Source: Chrysochromulina tobinii
Taxonomy: Eukaryota; Haptophyta; Prymnesiales; Chrysochromulinaceae
NCBI GenBank assembly: GCA_001275005.1
Contig: JWZX01001263.1
Location: 1-17,591, forward strand
Direction: 5' to 3'
Length of the DNA: 17,591 bases
Part shown: piece by piece, positions 1 to 7,391 of the stretch
Layout of the letters: the number at the start of each line of letters is the position of its first letter
Numbering within the stretch: the first letter of the stretch is position 1
Notes under the pieces: model-generated
Database searches by the model: none
Seen by the model: only the letters and a program-made list of their open reading frames with translations
What the model was told of the DNA's origin: nothing
Made by a program: the position numbers and the translations under genes

Positions 1-2102
1 GGGGGTGAGGGCGGCGGGGGCAAGAGCGGCGGCGGCGGGTTGGCCAGCATCCCTTCCGCGGCGAAGATTACGAATGCATACACGCAAGTTGGGTTTTCCT
101 TCACGATAATGGTGACTGGCGCAGAAGGATCTCTGCGCGCGACGAGGCGCAGACTTGAAGCCGCTCCGACGCCGGCGTTGCAAGTGCCGAAGCCGCCTGT
201 GTATGATTGAGTCTTTATGGCGTTTACGGGACTCACGGATGAGCTTACGTATGAACCGAGATGCTGATTGTTGGGTGAACTAAGGCTGTTCCACAGTGTG
301 CGGCATTGGTCGTTGCTCGTCGCCTGACCCGCGGATCTCATGTCAATCCTTGTGCCAACGTCGATCCTGTAGCAGTTATCTCCCCACCCATGATTGCCGA
401 AGAGATAGACAACGACACCGGCGTAGCTGGCGGGGTCGAGCCGTAAGGCACAACAGCACCCGTATCCTGCCCCATGATCATCGGCAGCGAGCCATGTACC
501 AGGCGGATTCCCAGCCGAACCTTCACCCGTCGCGCACCCATATGTAAGAGTCCAATCGCAGGAGGCTGTGAACAACGGACTGTTGAAGATCTTGACACCA
601 GTGAGGGGGGTAAAGTTGATGCAGTCTGACGAGAGGGCGCACTTGCAGTTGTGGTCCGGGGCCACGATCGCGAACGCGTAGTTGAGCGACTTGCAGTTTG
701 AAATGCACTCGGCGTCGGTCCAAGTGTGCGGCGTTGGTCCATAAAAAACGGAGGACGGCAGGCAGTCTTGCCCTGATCTAGTCAAGGTCCACTCGTTGTA
801 GTACGCCGAATAGCAGTCAAGGGTCTCGAGAGTCACGCCAGGTGGCGAGGGCGGGGGCGAGGGTGCCGGCGAGGGCGGCGGGGGCGACGGCGAGGGCGGC
901 GGGGGCGACGGCGAGGGCGGCGGGGGCGACGGCGAGGGCGGCGGTGGTGCTGGAGGCGGCGGCGCTGGCGGGCTCCTCGGAGGCGGCGGCGAGACAGTCA
1001 GCAGGGATGCGGGTCCAGTTAGAGTGAATGAATACACACAGGTGGGATTCTCGACCTTGGTGCCCGTGATACTCGTCGCCGTCGGATCTGCAATCAACGT
1101 GAGCGTGCCGGTGTTGTTGCACGTGCCGTTGCCGTTGGCGTAGGAGTGGACGAACGCGTTCGTATTCACGTACGTACCGAGCGAGGTGGTAGGTCCGGCA
1201 GCATTCCAGGTGTTTGCACACCCTGCAGAACTTCCCTGGTCTCCAAACTGCTGGATGCGATCGCGGAGAGCGATGCGGTAGCACCACCCACCCACGGACA
1301 CGAATATGACCAGAGTGGCGCCGTTGTCCGCATTCAGACGCTCTCTCGCGCCGCTGGCATAGCCCGTCGAGCACACCTTCCCCATGGACGGGGAGTTTGT
1401 GCCCGTTTGCGCGTTCGGCTGGAAGAATACCTGGCCGTTGTGCGCGAAGCAGCCCTGCGGCCATTCGGCGCCGACTGAAGCCGCGCCGCGGCAAATGAAA
1501 GCGTTGCCGTCGTCACTTGCAATGGGTATTTCGGTGCCAGTCTGCCGTCTCATCTGGGCGTAGACTTTTGTACCGTGGATGAAGCAGCCTTGCCTCCAAC
1601 TCGTAGTGGCGTCCACGAGGTACGAGAAGGTGGTGAACGCAATGTTGTTGTCGTTGTTGCACTCGGCAACGCTCGCCATGGCCGTCGGGCCATTCGCGCA
1701 CTGCACCGTGCGGGCGTAATTCCACCAGGAGACACCAACGACCGAGCTTGCCTCCATGCAGCTGGCAATCGACGCGACGATGGTGGAGTTCCCAGAACAT
1801 GTCGACGACGTCGCAAAGCCTGAGCGGCACAGGAACAGACTGAAGCCATCGGCAGGGATCGGCCAGTCCGTGCCCGTCTGCGTGCTCGGCTGCCAGAATG
1901 CAAGCGTCCCGTGGAAGAAGCAGCCTTGAGGCCAGTTAGTGCCGGGGTCAAGGCCAGTGTTGTAGGCGTACACGCCGAGGGCTAGCGCCGCAGTCTGACA
2001 TTCCGACTCGGACGCAATGACCTGGTTGCCCGTGCACGCAGTCGCAGATCGCAGGTACGCGTGGCTGCGCGCCACGAGCACTAGGGCGAGGAGCAGGCGC
2101 AT
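1..2102 (-). CDS. Secreted modular Cys-rich/Pro-rich protein, 3' end outside window (partial)
   Basis: One uninterrupted frame of 700 codons runs from an ATG at 2102 to the left edge with no stop, so the C-terminus is missing. Residues 1–16 (MRLLLALVLVARSHAY) look like an ER signal peptide. Three related modules follow with the core W-x-Q-G-C-F (W57, W169, W214), each leading into QTGT and, in the first two, a later Cys. Then come two copies of a second module about 317 residues apart (around residues 264–364 and 560–680), sharing CYRI, LG-S/T-YV, G-x-GTCN and ENPTCVY; the end resembles the MRH/glucosidase-II-beta fold but lacks one expected Cys. Between them lie a Ser-Pro-rich linker (about 368–423) and a Cys-rich WSC/apple-like segment (about 424–500, with CKSLNYAFAIVAPDHNCKC). 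A second Pro-rich stretch starts at the window edge. Likely a cell-wall, scale or surface glycoprotein with carbohydrate-binding modules. Function is inferred; I do not recognise the full architecture. Confidence 0.8.
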   Translation of the reverse strand, partial: MRLLLALVLVARSHAYLRSATACTGNQVIASESECQTAALALGVYAYNTGLDPGTNWPQGCFFHGTLAFWQPSTQTGTDWPIPADGFSLFLCRSGFATSSTCSGNSTIVASIASCMEASSVVGVSWWNYARTVQCANGPTAMASVAECNNDNNIAFTTFSYLVDATTSWRQGCFIHGTKVYAQMRRQTGTEIPIASDDGNAFICRGAASVGAEWPQGCFAHNGQVFFQPNAQTGTNSPSMGKVCSTGYASGARERLNADNGATLVIFVSVGGWCYRIALRDRIQQFGDQGSSAGCANTWNAAGPTTSLGTYVNTNAFVHSYANGNGTCNNTGTLTLIADPTATSITGTKVENPTCVYSFTLTGPASLLTVSPPPPRSPPAPPPPAPPPPSPSPPPPSPSPPPPSPSPPPPSPAPSPPPSPPGVTLETLDCYSAYYNEWTLTRSGQDCLPSSVFYGPTPHTWTDAECISNCKSLNYAFAIVAPDHNCKCALSSDCINFTPLTGVKIFNSPLFTASCDWTLTYGCATGEGSAGNPPGTWLAADDHGAGYGCCCALRLDPASYAGVVVYLFGNHGWGDNCYRIDVGTRIDMRSAGQATSNDQCRTLWNSLSSPNNQHLGSYVSSSVSPVNAIKTQSYTGGFGTCNAGVGAASSLRLVARRDPSAPVTIIVKENPTCVYAFVIFAAEGMLANPPPPLLPPPPSP
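868..951. repeat. 21-bp tandem repeat encoding the Ser-Pro-rich linker
   Basis: Units begin at 868, 889, 910 and 931; the first three are identical and the fourth diverges at its end. Each encodes seven residues of the SPSPPPP type on the minus strand. The identity at DNA level indicates recent expansion by slippage or unequal crossover. Linkers of this type are commonly hydroxyproline-glycosylated spacers in algal extracellular matrix proteins. Confidence 0.85.
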
Positions 2103-2128
2103 TCGGAAGGTTGCGCAAAACTTCGATG

Positions 2129-2173
2129 CAAATCTCGTAGGAATTCATTGGACGCAAATCTCGTTTAATTCAT
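2129..2173 (-). promoter_or_regulatory. Direct repeat with CCAAT box just upstream of the 2102 start
   Basis: The plus strand shows GCAAATCTCGT followed by an AATTCAT at 2129–2149 and again at 2154–2173, offset by 25 bp. On the minus strand a CCAAT pentamer (2147–2151) lies between them, about 45 nt upstream of the ATG at 2102. An out-of-frame minus-strand ATG (2146–2148) lies inside the first copy and would be an upstream AUG if transcription starts above it. A regulatory role is inferred from position and repetition only. Confidence 0.35.
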
Positions 2174-2699
2174 AAAATTACTGAGTTTTGTTGCGATATG
2201 CATGCCACTCCTGCGTGATGTTCCGATGCGGCAAGCAAGCAAGCACACATCTCATCCTCTCCGCCCACCCTTTCCTTAACCCTTTCCTAATACTCTGCTG
2301 GCTCCTGGGGGCACACTCAAAAGGCTTGGGGTATTCGGTTGCGCTTGTTATTCAAATATGTTTCAAAGGTATATGCGCTTGTGTGGTTTCGACTAAAAGC
2401 TTGCGATGTGGCTTGCCTGCTCGCTTGCTTGAGAGGAGGTGCTGGCTCCGCCACGGCTGCAGCGCTGGCCGGATGCCGCTGCTGCCCCCTTTCGTGCGCA
2501 GACGGGCGGGCTATGGCCTTCTCGAGCCGCTGGCGCACGGCACGAGAAGCAGGTGCGCACGAGCAAGCGAGCAGGTGAGCTCCAGCAGCAGCGCCGTCGA
2601 GTACCTGCAGCCGCAGCAGCTGAGGTACGGCATCGGGGGGCGCCGTGAGCTGTACCAGCTGTGGGAGATCTCGACAGGCAGTGAGCGTCACTTTAGCGT

Positions 2700-2822
2700 C
2701 ACTCTCGCTTAATTATAGTCATTTTGGTGTGGCCGTTAGAGCGAGTAGATCAATAGAATACATTCGCTTTAAACTCGACTTTATATAATATCGTATGTTA
2801 TTTCCAGGTCTGAAAAAAAAAA
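2700..2822. other. AT-rich island with TATA-like octamer and A10 run
   Basis: In otherwise GC-rich DNA this stretch is strongly AT-rich. On the minus strand it carries TATATAAA (around 2780–2788) and T10 directly followed by CAG (2810–2822), which reads as a strong polypyrimidine–AG splice acceptor. On the plus strand the same run is A10, which could be a relic poly(A) tail. It might serve a spliced 5' leader of the gene starting at 2102, the 3' processing of FKBP, or be an old insertion; the sequence does not decide. Confidence 0.35.
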
Positions 2823-2936
2823 CAGGAAATGCTGGTACTGGAACACTATCGCACACCCACACGCGCCGACCGACGCGCTCACTCACACATTTACGCCGCA
2901 CAAGAGTCACTTCTCGCCGCCGCCATCATGTCTTGA

Positions 2937-3566
2937 TCAAATCTTATCACCAAGCGCAACGAGCTCAATGTAAAAGACCAGGCTCGAGTTGGGCGGGATC
3001 TCCCCGAGGTCCTTGTCGCCATACCCGAACTCTGGTGGTATCTTGACGATGACCTTCTGGCCGAGCTTCATGCCTCCCACTACAGCTTCCCAGCCTGTAA
3101 TAACAGTCTGCTTGCCTAGGCGGAACTCGAAGGGCCGTTTCTTGTCGTACGCGCTGTCAAACTTGGTGCCATCCATAAGGTAGCCTGTGTAGTAGACCGA
3201 TACCTTCTGTCCTTGTTGTGGCTTGTCACCGTCGGGCTGGTTCAAGAACTTGTAGATGAACCCGTCATCGCGCTTCTTGAACGTGCTGTCGAAGAAGGCT
3301 TCCGTGAAGGCGCCGGTATGCTCTGCCCAGGCACCATCAGCTTTGATGACTTGGAGTGGTGGGAGCCCGATCTTGGCTCTGTTTGCGTTGATCTCCTCAA
3401 TTGGTGGGGCACCACGACCAAATAAAAGGTCCGCGTGAGCAGGAGCCACTCGTGCGACGCCCAACCATGCTGCTGCCGGCGCACCCACGGCAATCAAAGC
3501 TCGCCTGCTGAGAGCATTGCCTGCCGTGAGCCCGACCAATGCTACGGCCAGGCCGACAAATGACAT
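2937..3566 (-). CDS. FKBP-type peptidyl-prolyl cis-trans isomerase, probable thylakoid-lumen form
   Basis: This 209-residue protein ends with one complete FKBP domain (about residues 119–205). All expected pocket residues are visible: Tyr in VYYTG, Phe-Asp in KFDS, Phe in FEF, Val-Ile and Trp in TVITGW, Tyr in FGYG, Ile in EIPPN and Phe in LVFYIEL. It should therefore catalyse prolyl isomerisation. The N-terminus is multipartite. MSFVGLAVALVGLTAGNA resembles an ER signal peptide, RR (21–22) precedes a hydrophobic stretch, and APAHA before D46 is a typical lumenal processing site, suggesting Tat export into the thylakoid lumen of a complex plastid. The frame is open upstream to 3668 but contains no ATG there, so 3566 is the first usable start. 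It is divergent from the EF-hand gene and shares a promoter of about 220 bp. Confidence 0.93.
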   Translation of the reverse strand: MSFVGLAVALVGLTAGNALSRRALIAVGAPAAAWLGVARVAPAHADLLFGRGAPPIEEINANRAKIGLPPLQVIKADGAWAEHTGAFTEAFFDSTFKKRDDGFIYKFLNQPDGDKPQQGQKVSVYYTGYLMDGTKFDSAYDKKRPFEFRLGKQTVITGWEAVVGGMKLGQKVIVKIPPEFGYGDKDLGEIPPNSSLVFYIELVALGDKI

Positions 3567-3786
3567 CGAGAAAAACAAAGCCCCGCGCGGGAGGACCTCG
3601 TCGATCGAGATCGCATAGAATGACCTTTGCCAATTATGCCAGTTTTCGATGCGACGCCGCTTGCGCAAAAGCGTCCTCCCGAGCGTTTTTCAACTTGGCC
3701 ATGTTCAGACCGACTGTCGTTTCATCGGCAAGGACCGGGCACCTCTGTTTTTTCTTGTCCGGTCTCCAGCTCCGTCCAGCAGAGGC
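3567..3786. promoter_or_regulatory. Divergent promoter between FKBP and the EF-hand gene
   Basis: This 220-bp spacer must contain the start regions of both genes. A plus-strand CCAAT pentamer is present at 3630–3634. No TATA box is obvious. The EF-hand frame is open from an ATG at 3649, so part of this spacer could be coding if that upstream start is used. Confidence 0.45.
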
Positions 3787-4572
3787 ATGAGTGTCCAGAC
3801 AGCGAAGAAGTACTCGGCTTCGGGCTACATGGTCGGCGGAATTGACGCGGCTGCCAAACGTCTTGAGGGCGTCGACTGGCTCCGGACGGCCTTCGACGCG
3901 TTTGACGTCGACAAGAGCGGGTACCTCGACCCGCACGAGCTCCGCGCCGCGCTCACGATGCTCGGCGTCCGCAGCTCCGGCAAAACCGGAGCCACTGCGC
4001 TCGAAAAGATGGGGATCGACGACAAGGACGGCGACGGGGTCGTCTCGCTTGAGGATCTTGATGTGGACGGCGACCAGAAGGTGGATTTCGAGGAGTTCAA
4101 GGTATTTGCTGCCGTGCTGCCAAAGCGCGACCACGCCATCTACAGGAACGCGCTCGCGGCCAGGCCGATCACGTTGCCAAAGGATACTTCCAAGGCGTCG
4201 GCTGTCGAGGTTGAGCGCGCCAAGGCGCAGGCTGCATGCAACATGGCGCTCAACAATGCGCTAGTGCGGCTGCGCAAGGCGCTCCGGTTGAATACAGACT
4301 CGAAGCTCATGAAGGACACCGTGCTGCTCAAGAAGTTCCAGGAGCTCGACGAATCGGGGGACTCGCGCGTGAGCTCCAAAGAGCTGGTGTCGTTCCTCGC
4401 AAAGGAGCACGGCGCGAAGCTCGCCAAGACGGACGTGTTTGCACTGCTGCACTTTTGCGACACGAATCACGATGATCATATGTCCTTCGACGAGTTCAAG
4501 CACATGATGCAGACGGTTGCGCGCTCCGTGGATATGGAGACAGAAGCAGGCACAGACGCCATCTACTCGTGA
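3787..4572 (+). CDS. Multi-EF-hand calcium-binding protein
   Basis: The 261-residue product contains five Ca2+-loop motifs: 40–51 (DVDKSGYLDPHE), 79–90 (DKDGDGVVSLED), 92–103 (DVDGDQKVDFEE), 188–199 (DESGDSRVSSKE) and 225–236 (DTNHDDHMSFDE). Most have acidic residues at loop positions 1, 3, 5 and 12; loops 4 and 5 are weaker at position 3. Loops 2 and 3 are separated by a single Leu, leaving no room for the helix that normally intervenes (see findings). There is no TM or enzyme domain, so a soluble calcium sensor or buffer is likely. I chose the ATG at 3787 because the homologous-looking part starts there. The frame is open from an ATG at 3649, which would add 46 basic and hydrophobic residues that could act as a targeting peptide. 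The C-terminus, after the last EF-hand, is short. Confidence 0.88.
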   Translation: MSVQTAKKYSASGYMVGGIDAAAKRLEGVDWLRTAFDAFDVDKSGYLDPHELRAALTMLGVRSSGKTGATALEKMGIDDKDGDGVVSLEDLDVDGDQKVDFEEFKVFAAVLPKRDHAIYRNALAARPITLPKDTSKASAVEVERAKAQAACNMALNNALVRLRKALRLNTDSKLMKDTVLLKKFQELDESGDSRVSSKELVSFLAKEHGAKLAKTDVFALLHFCDTNHDDHMSFDEFKHMMQTVARSVDMETEAGTDAIYS

Positions 4573-5259
4573 GTCGAGCATGCGGTGCCAGCCTCTGTGC
4601 GGTGCCAGCCTATGGACGGCTCAACCTGCGGGACTTTGTGGCCTCGCGTCGGTGGCGGCTCGGGGCTGGGCCGCGTTCACACGTCGTGGCAGTGCAGATA
4701 GCCACGACAGCGCTCGTCGACGGGGATCCGGTGCATGGTTGGAACGAGTGTTCGTACGTATCAAGGTGAATTTTCGCGCAGACCACTATTTGTGGGATGT
4801 GGCGTGCCCTGGGCCCCGCATCCCCGATTATGACATTTCGTGCAACACAGAACACTCGTCACTCCAAAACCGGCCGGCGGCCCCGGCCGGCGCCCGCGCC
4901 CCCGCGCGCCGGCCGCTGGGGGCGGCCACTCAGCCGGGACGCGTCACCGCGCGCCACCGAAGCGCATGGCGAGGCAGACCCCACCGGCACCCCCATCTCC
5001 CTGCCTGCCGGCCGCCGCCGTGACACACGGGTCGGGTCACCACCCCACACACTGGGCGTTACATCTTCCCAGTTTCCAAGCGGAAGTGCTACGCTCCCGG
5101 ACCCCACGCCTGTCTGACGCAGCCTTGCCCCCGACGCATCCCCCCACCTCCACAAGACCACCGTCACATGCTGACCACATGCTGGCAACACCGACCAGCT
5201 CTCAAGTGCGAGGGCGCGCGCCGCTTGTGAACGCTTGTGCAGGGCATCGAAGTGAGGGT
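4573..5259. other. Convergent spacer between EF-hand and LRR genes
   Basis: It is expected to contain the two 3' UTRs. A 13-bp direct repeat (GCGGTGCCAGCCT) occurs twice just after the EF-hand stop, starting near 4582 and 4599. Positions 4871–4928 are nearly pure G+C with GGCCGGC/GCCGGCC inverted elements that could fold into a strong stem. Open frames on both strands here are Pro/Arg/Ala-rich and look like by-products of composition. I see no gene. Confidence 0.5.
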
Positions 5260-7121
5260 TCAACTTCGGCGCCCCCTAGCAGCGCCTCGCGGGGCCCACA
5301 GAGGAGCCCCACCGAGAGAATATCCGCGACTTGCGGGACGGCCGCGGCTCAAGCGGGCTGGTTGCCAGCGCGCAGTGCGCTGGAAGCTCAGGTTGGCGAG
5401 CCCGGTGGCGCCGAGCCCCTGGTGCGCGCGCGGCCGAGCGGGTCAAGAGCAATGTGGTGAGCACTTGCAAGGCAGGTCATCAGTGGCAATCAACGTACCT
5501 GGTGCGCGGCCGAGCTCGCCACGATACGGTTGCCGCGCAGATCGATGGAAGCGAGCGAGCGGCTTGCTGAGATGCCTGCGAGGAGCTCGGCAGCGCCGTC
5601 CTCCTCGATCTCGTTGACGGCGAGCGAGAGGCTCACCAGCGCGTGGCACTCGGGCAGGCGCCAGGCGAGCTCCCACGCCCCGAGATCGCCAATCTCGTTG
5701 GAGCTCAGATCGAGCATGGCCACGCGGCTGCGCGCGAGCGCCGCCGCGAGGCGTCCGCAAGGTGCAGCCCCGACAGCGCAGCCGTCAAGGCTGAGGCTCG
5801 TGAGGCTCGGCGTGTCGGGCAGTGCGGCGGCGAGCGCAAGGGTGCCCTGAGGGCCGATGTGCGCGTTGGCCGACAGGCTGAGCGTCGTGATTCGACTGAG
5901 GGGTAGCGCGGCTGCCAGCAGCGTCACTCCATCTGCGGTCAGCCGATTGCCCGCCAGGTCGAGCACCTCGAGCGCACTGCCGCCGTCAATCCGCGCGCCG
6001 TTCAGTGCGAGGGCGAGGGCGGCGCACGCGCCGTCACCCACCCCCGTGAAGGGCACTGCGAGATACCGTAGGGTCGTGTTCGCAACGAGCGCGTGTGCAA
6101 GCCTGCTACAGCCCTCATCGAGGAGAGGATTGTGGTGAAGCTCGAGGCGTGCGAGCTTGGTGTTGGCGCACAGGGCGATCGCGAGCGAAGCGGCACCGGT
6201 GGCGTTGATGTACGAGCAGCCCAGCTGAAGGTCCTCAACGGACCGATTGATCGCAAGCGCCTGGCCGAAAGCGCTTGCCGCCTCCTCCCCCCGCAGGGCG
6301 CCGCACCCAGGCAGCACGAGCCGCCGCAGCGCGCACTCGGGCTTGGCGAGCAGCCGGATCACCTGCTTCACGCCGCGCACATCGAGGGAGCCGCGCGCGT
6401 CCAGCTCGACGAGGGAGCCCGTGCACCGCTGCAGCGTGAGCCCGAGAGCGCCAGGTGCATCGTCGACCTCACCGTCCGCCGCCGCGGTCGCGTCCTCGGC
6501 GCCCTCGCCGAAGACAGCAGCCGCCGCCACGGGCAGGGGTGCGGGAGGCGGTGAGATGGGCATCAACGTCTCGGGCGCGTGCGGCCCGTGGTGCAGCACC
6601 AGCCGGCGCGGCTGGATCGACTCCTCCTTTGCCAGCAGCCCAAGGTGCTCGTCGTCGAAGCCCTCGGCGCGGCAGTCGACCCGCAACAGGGCGAGCGATG
6701 GGCATAGGGCGACGAGGCGGCGAAGGTCGGCGACCGTCCACGAGGCAGAGCCGACTTGGAGGGCGTACAGGTCGTGCAAGTTCTGCGTCGAGCCGTAGCG
6801 CAGAGCCTTGAGGATGCCACCCTTGGTCAGCTGCTGGCAACCGCTGACGTTGAGTGATTTGAGCATGCTGCGCGGCACCCGCTGGAGCACAAAACGCAGC
6901 TTGTTGTCCGTGATCAGATCCTTGCACACGGTCAGATCGATGGCGCCAGCCTCGAAGAAGCCGTCGCTGCGGGCACGAAGCCCGTGGCTCACCTGGCAGA
7001 AGAGGAGCCATGCCGGCACGCCGCCGACGGCCAGGATTTCGTGCAGCACGTCGCTCGGAAGCAAGTCCAGCATCGAGGATGTCGAAAGGGTCACCGCCAG
7101 CGTCGTGGTCGGCGTCAGCAT
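5260..7121 (-). CDS. F-box-like / ribonuclease-inhibitor-type LRR protein (two exons proposed)
   Basis: The main exon (5499–7121) encodes 541 residues. Residues 17–58, starting MLDLLPSDVLHEIL, resemble an F-box, suggesting a substrate adaptor of an SCF-type ubiquitin ligase. From about residue 230 onward there are roughly eight RI-type leucine-rich repeats (for example LEVLDLAGNRL, VAMLDLSSNEIGDLGA, LASIDLRGNRI), forming a protein-binding solenoid; an Ala/Pro-rich loop with acidic residues separates the two halves. Read straight through, the frame stops at 5490 after HQVR. A consensus donor CAG|GTACGT sits at 5499/5498 and an acceptor CACCAG at 5419, with TTGAC as branch candidate, so I propose an 80-nt intron and a last exon 5260–5418 adding 52 residues. 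The unspliced 543-residue form is the alternative. ATGs at 7121 and 7073 are both possible starts; the F-box-like part begins at the second. The gene is divergent from the MgtE gene. Confidence 0.8.
5419..5498 (-). other. Proposed 80-nt intron of the LRR gene bounded by a direct repeat
   Basis: The donor CAG|GTACGT matches the eukaryotic consensus. The acceptor side ends CGCACCAG. The exon end and intron end share a repeat: plus-strand CCTGGTGCGCGGCCGAGC at 5498–5515 recurs at 5418–5439 with four extra bases (CGCG). Splicing keeps the frame and avoids the stop at 5490. It needs transcript confirmation. Confidence 0.55.
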
Positions 7122-7212
7122 CGTCTCTGGACGGCTCGAGGATGCAGAGATGCAGGCCGATGCAGAAGCGCGAAAGGGTTCTCACGGGAGCTCCCGCTGA
7201 GAGATCTGCTTC

Positions 7213-7290
7213 GGTACATGTACATGTACCAAATGCTGAAGGGAGAGTGGTATGATCGAGACTGCAGAAACTTGTTACATGTACATGTAA
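7213..7290. promoter_or_regulatory. Paired palindromes in the LRR/MgtE divergent promoter
   Basis: GGTACATGTACATGTACC (7213–7230) is a perfect 18-bp palindrome. TTACATGTACATGTAA (7275–7290) is a perfect 16-bp palindrome. Both share the core TACATGTACATGTA, and their centres are 61 bp apart (about six helical turns). They lie 100–180 bp upstream of the MgtE ATG (7392) and 90–220 bp upstream of the LRR start, in a region with no coding function. This is the arrangement expected for a dimeric DNA-binding regulator acting on one or both genes; no factor can be named. Confidence 0.6.
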
Positions 7291-7391
7291 TGCTCCGGGA
7301 ATTGCGATTCACACCATTTTTGGGCTGTGTAATCCCTTTTCTTTGGCGGGGTGACCGAGGTCTCCAACGACCCGAAGTCGGCAGCGTCGCA

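Larger units (their letters stand above)
2103..2936. other. Intergenic region between the secreted-protein gene and FKBP
   Basis: It holds the promoter of the minus-strand gene starting at 2102 and the 3' UTR of FKBP. I find no convincing gene. The plus frame 2188–2712 is open for 174 codons but compositionally mixed; only its end (around 2587–2675, reading SAVEYLQPQQLRYGIGGRRE) looks protein-like. It faintly recalls the 'P-x-QLGYG-x-x-GG-x-E' signature of non-LTR retrotransposon reverse transcriptases, so a relic is conceivable but unproven. The right part (2700–2830) is AT-rich and is listed separately. Confidence 0.5.

Noticed and set aside
338-1494. Minus-strand ATG frames 338–742 and 817–1494
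   Set aside because: They are in other frames than the continuous 700-codon frame that carries the repeated Cys modules.
2188-2712. 174-codon plus-strand frame
   Set aside because: Mixed composition, no recognisable domain over most of its length, and no supporting start context. Only its end is faintly protein-like.
3567-3668. N-terminal extension of FKBP to 3668
   Set aside because: The apparent start is TTG and no ATG occurs before 3566. The extension would bury the signal peptide.
4840-5460. 206-codon plus-strand Pro/Arg-rich frame, and the 134-codon minus-strand frame 4859–5263
   Set aside because: Both follow local GC composition, have no domain, and overlap the proposed LRR last exon or its 3' UTR.
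6984-7391. In-frame upstream extension of the MgtE gene
   Set aside because: It overlaps the divergent LRR gene antisense, is Arg/His/Gln-rich like a shadow frame, and crosses the palindromic promoter. The DPY30 part follows ATG 7392 at a natural distance.
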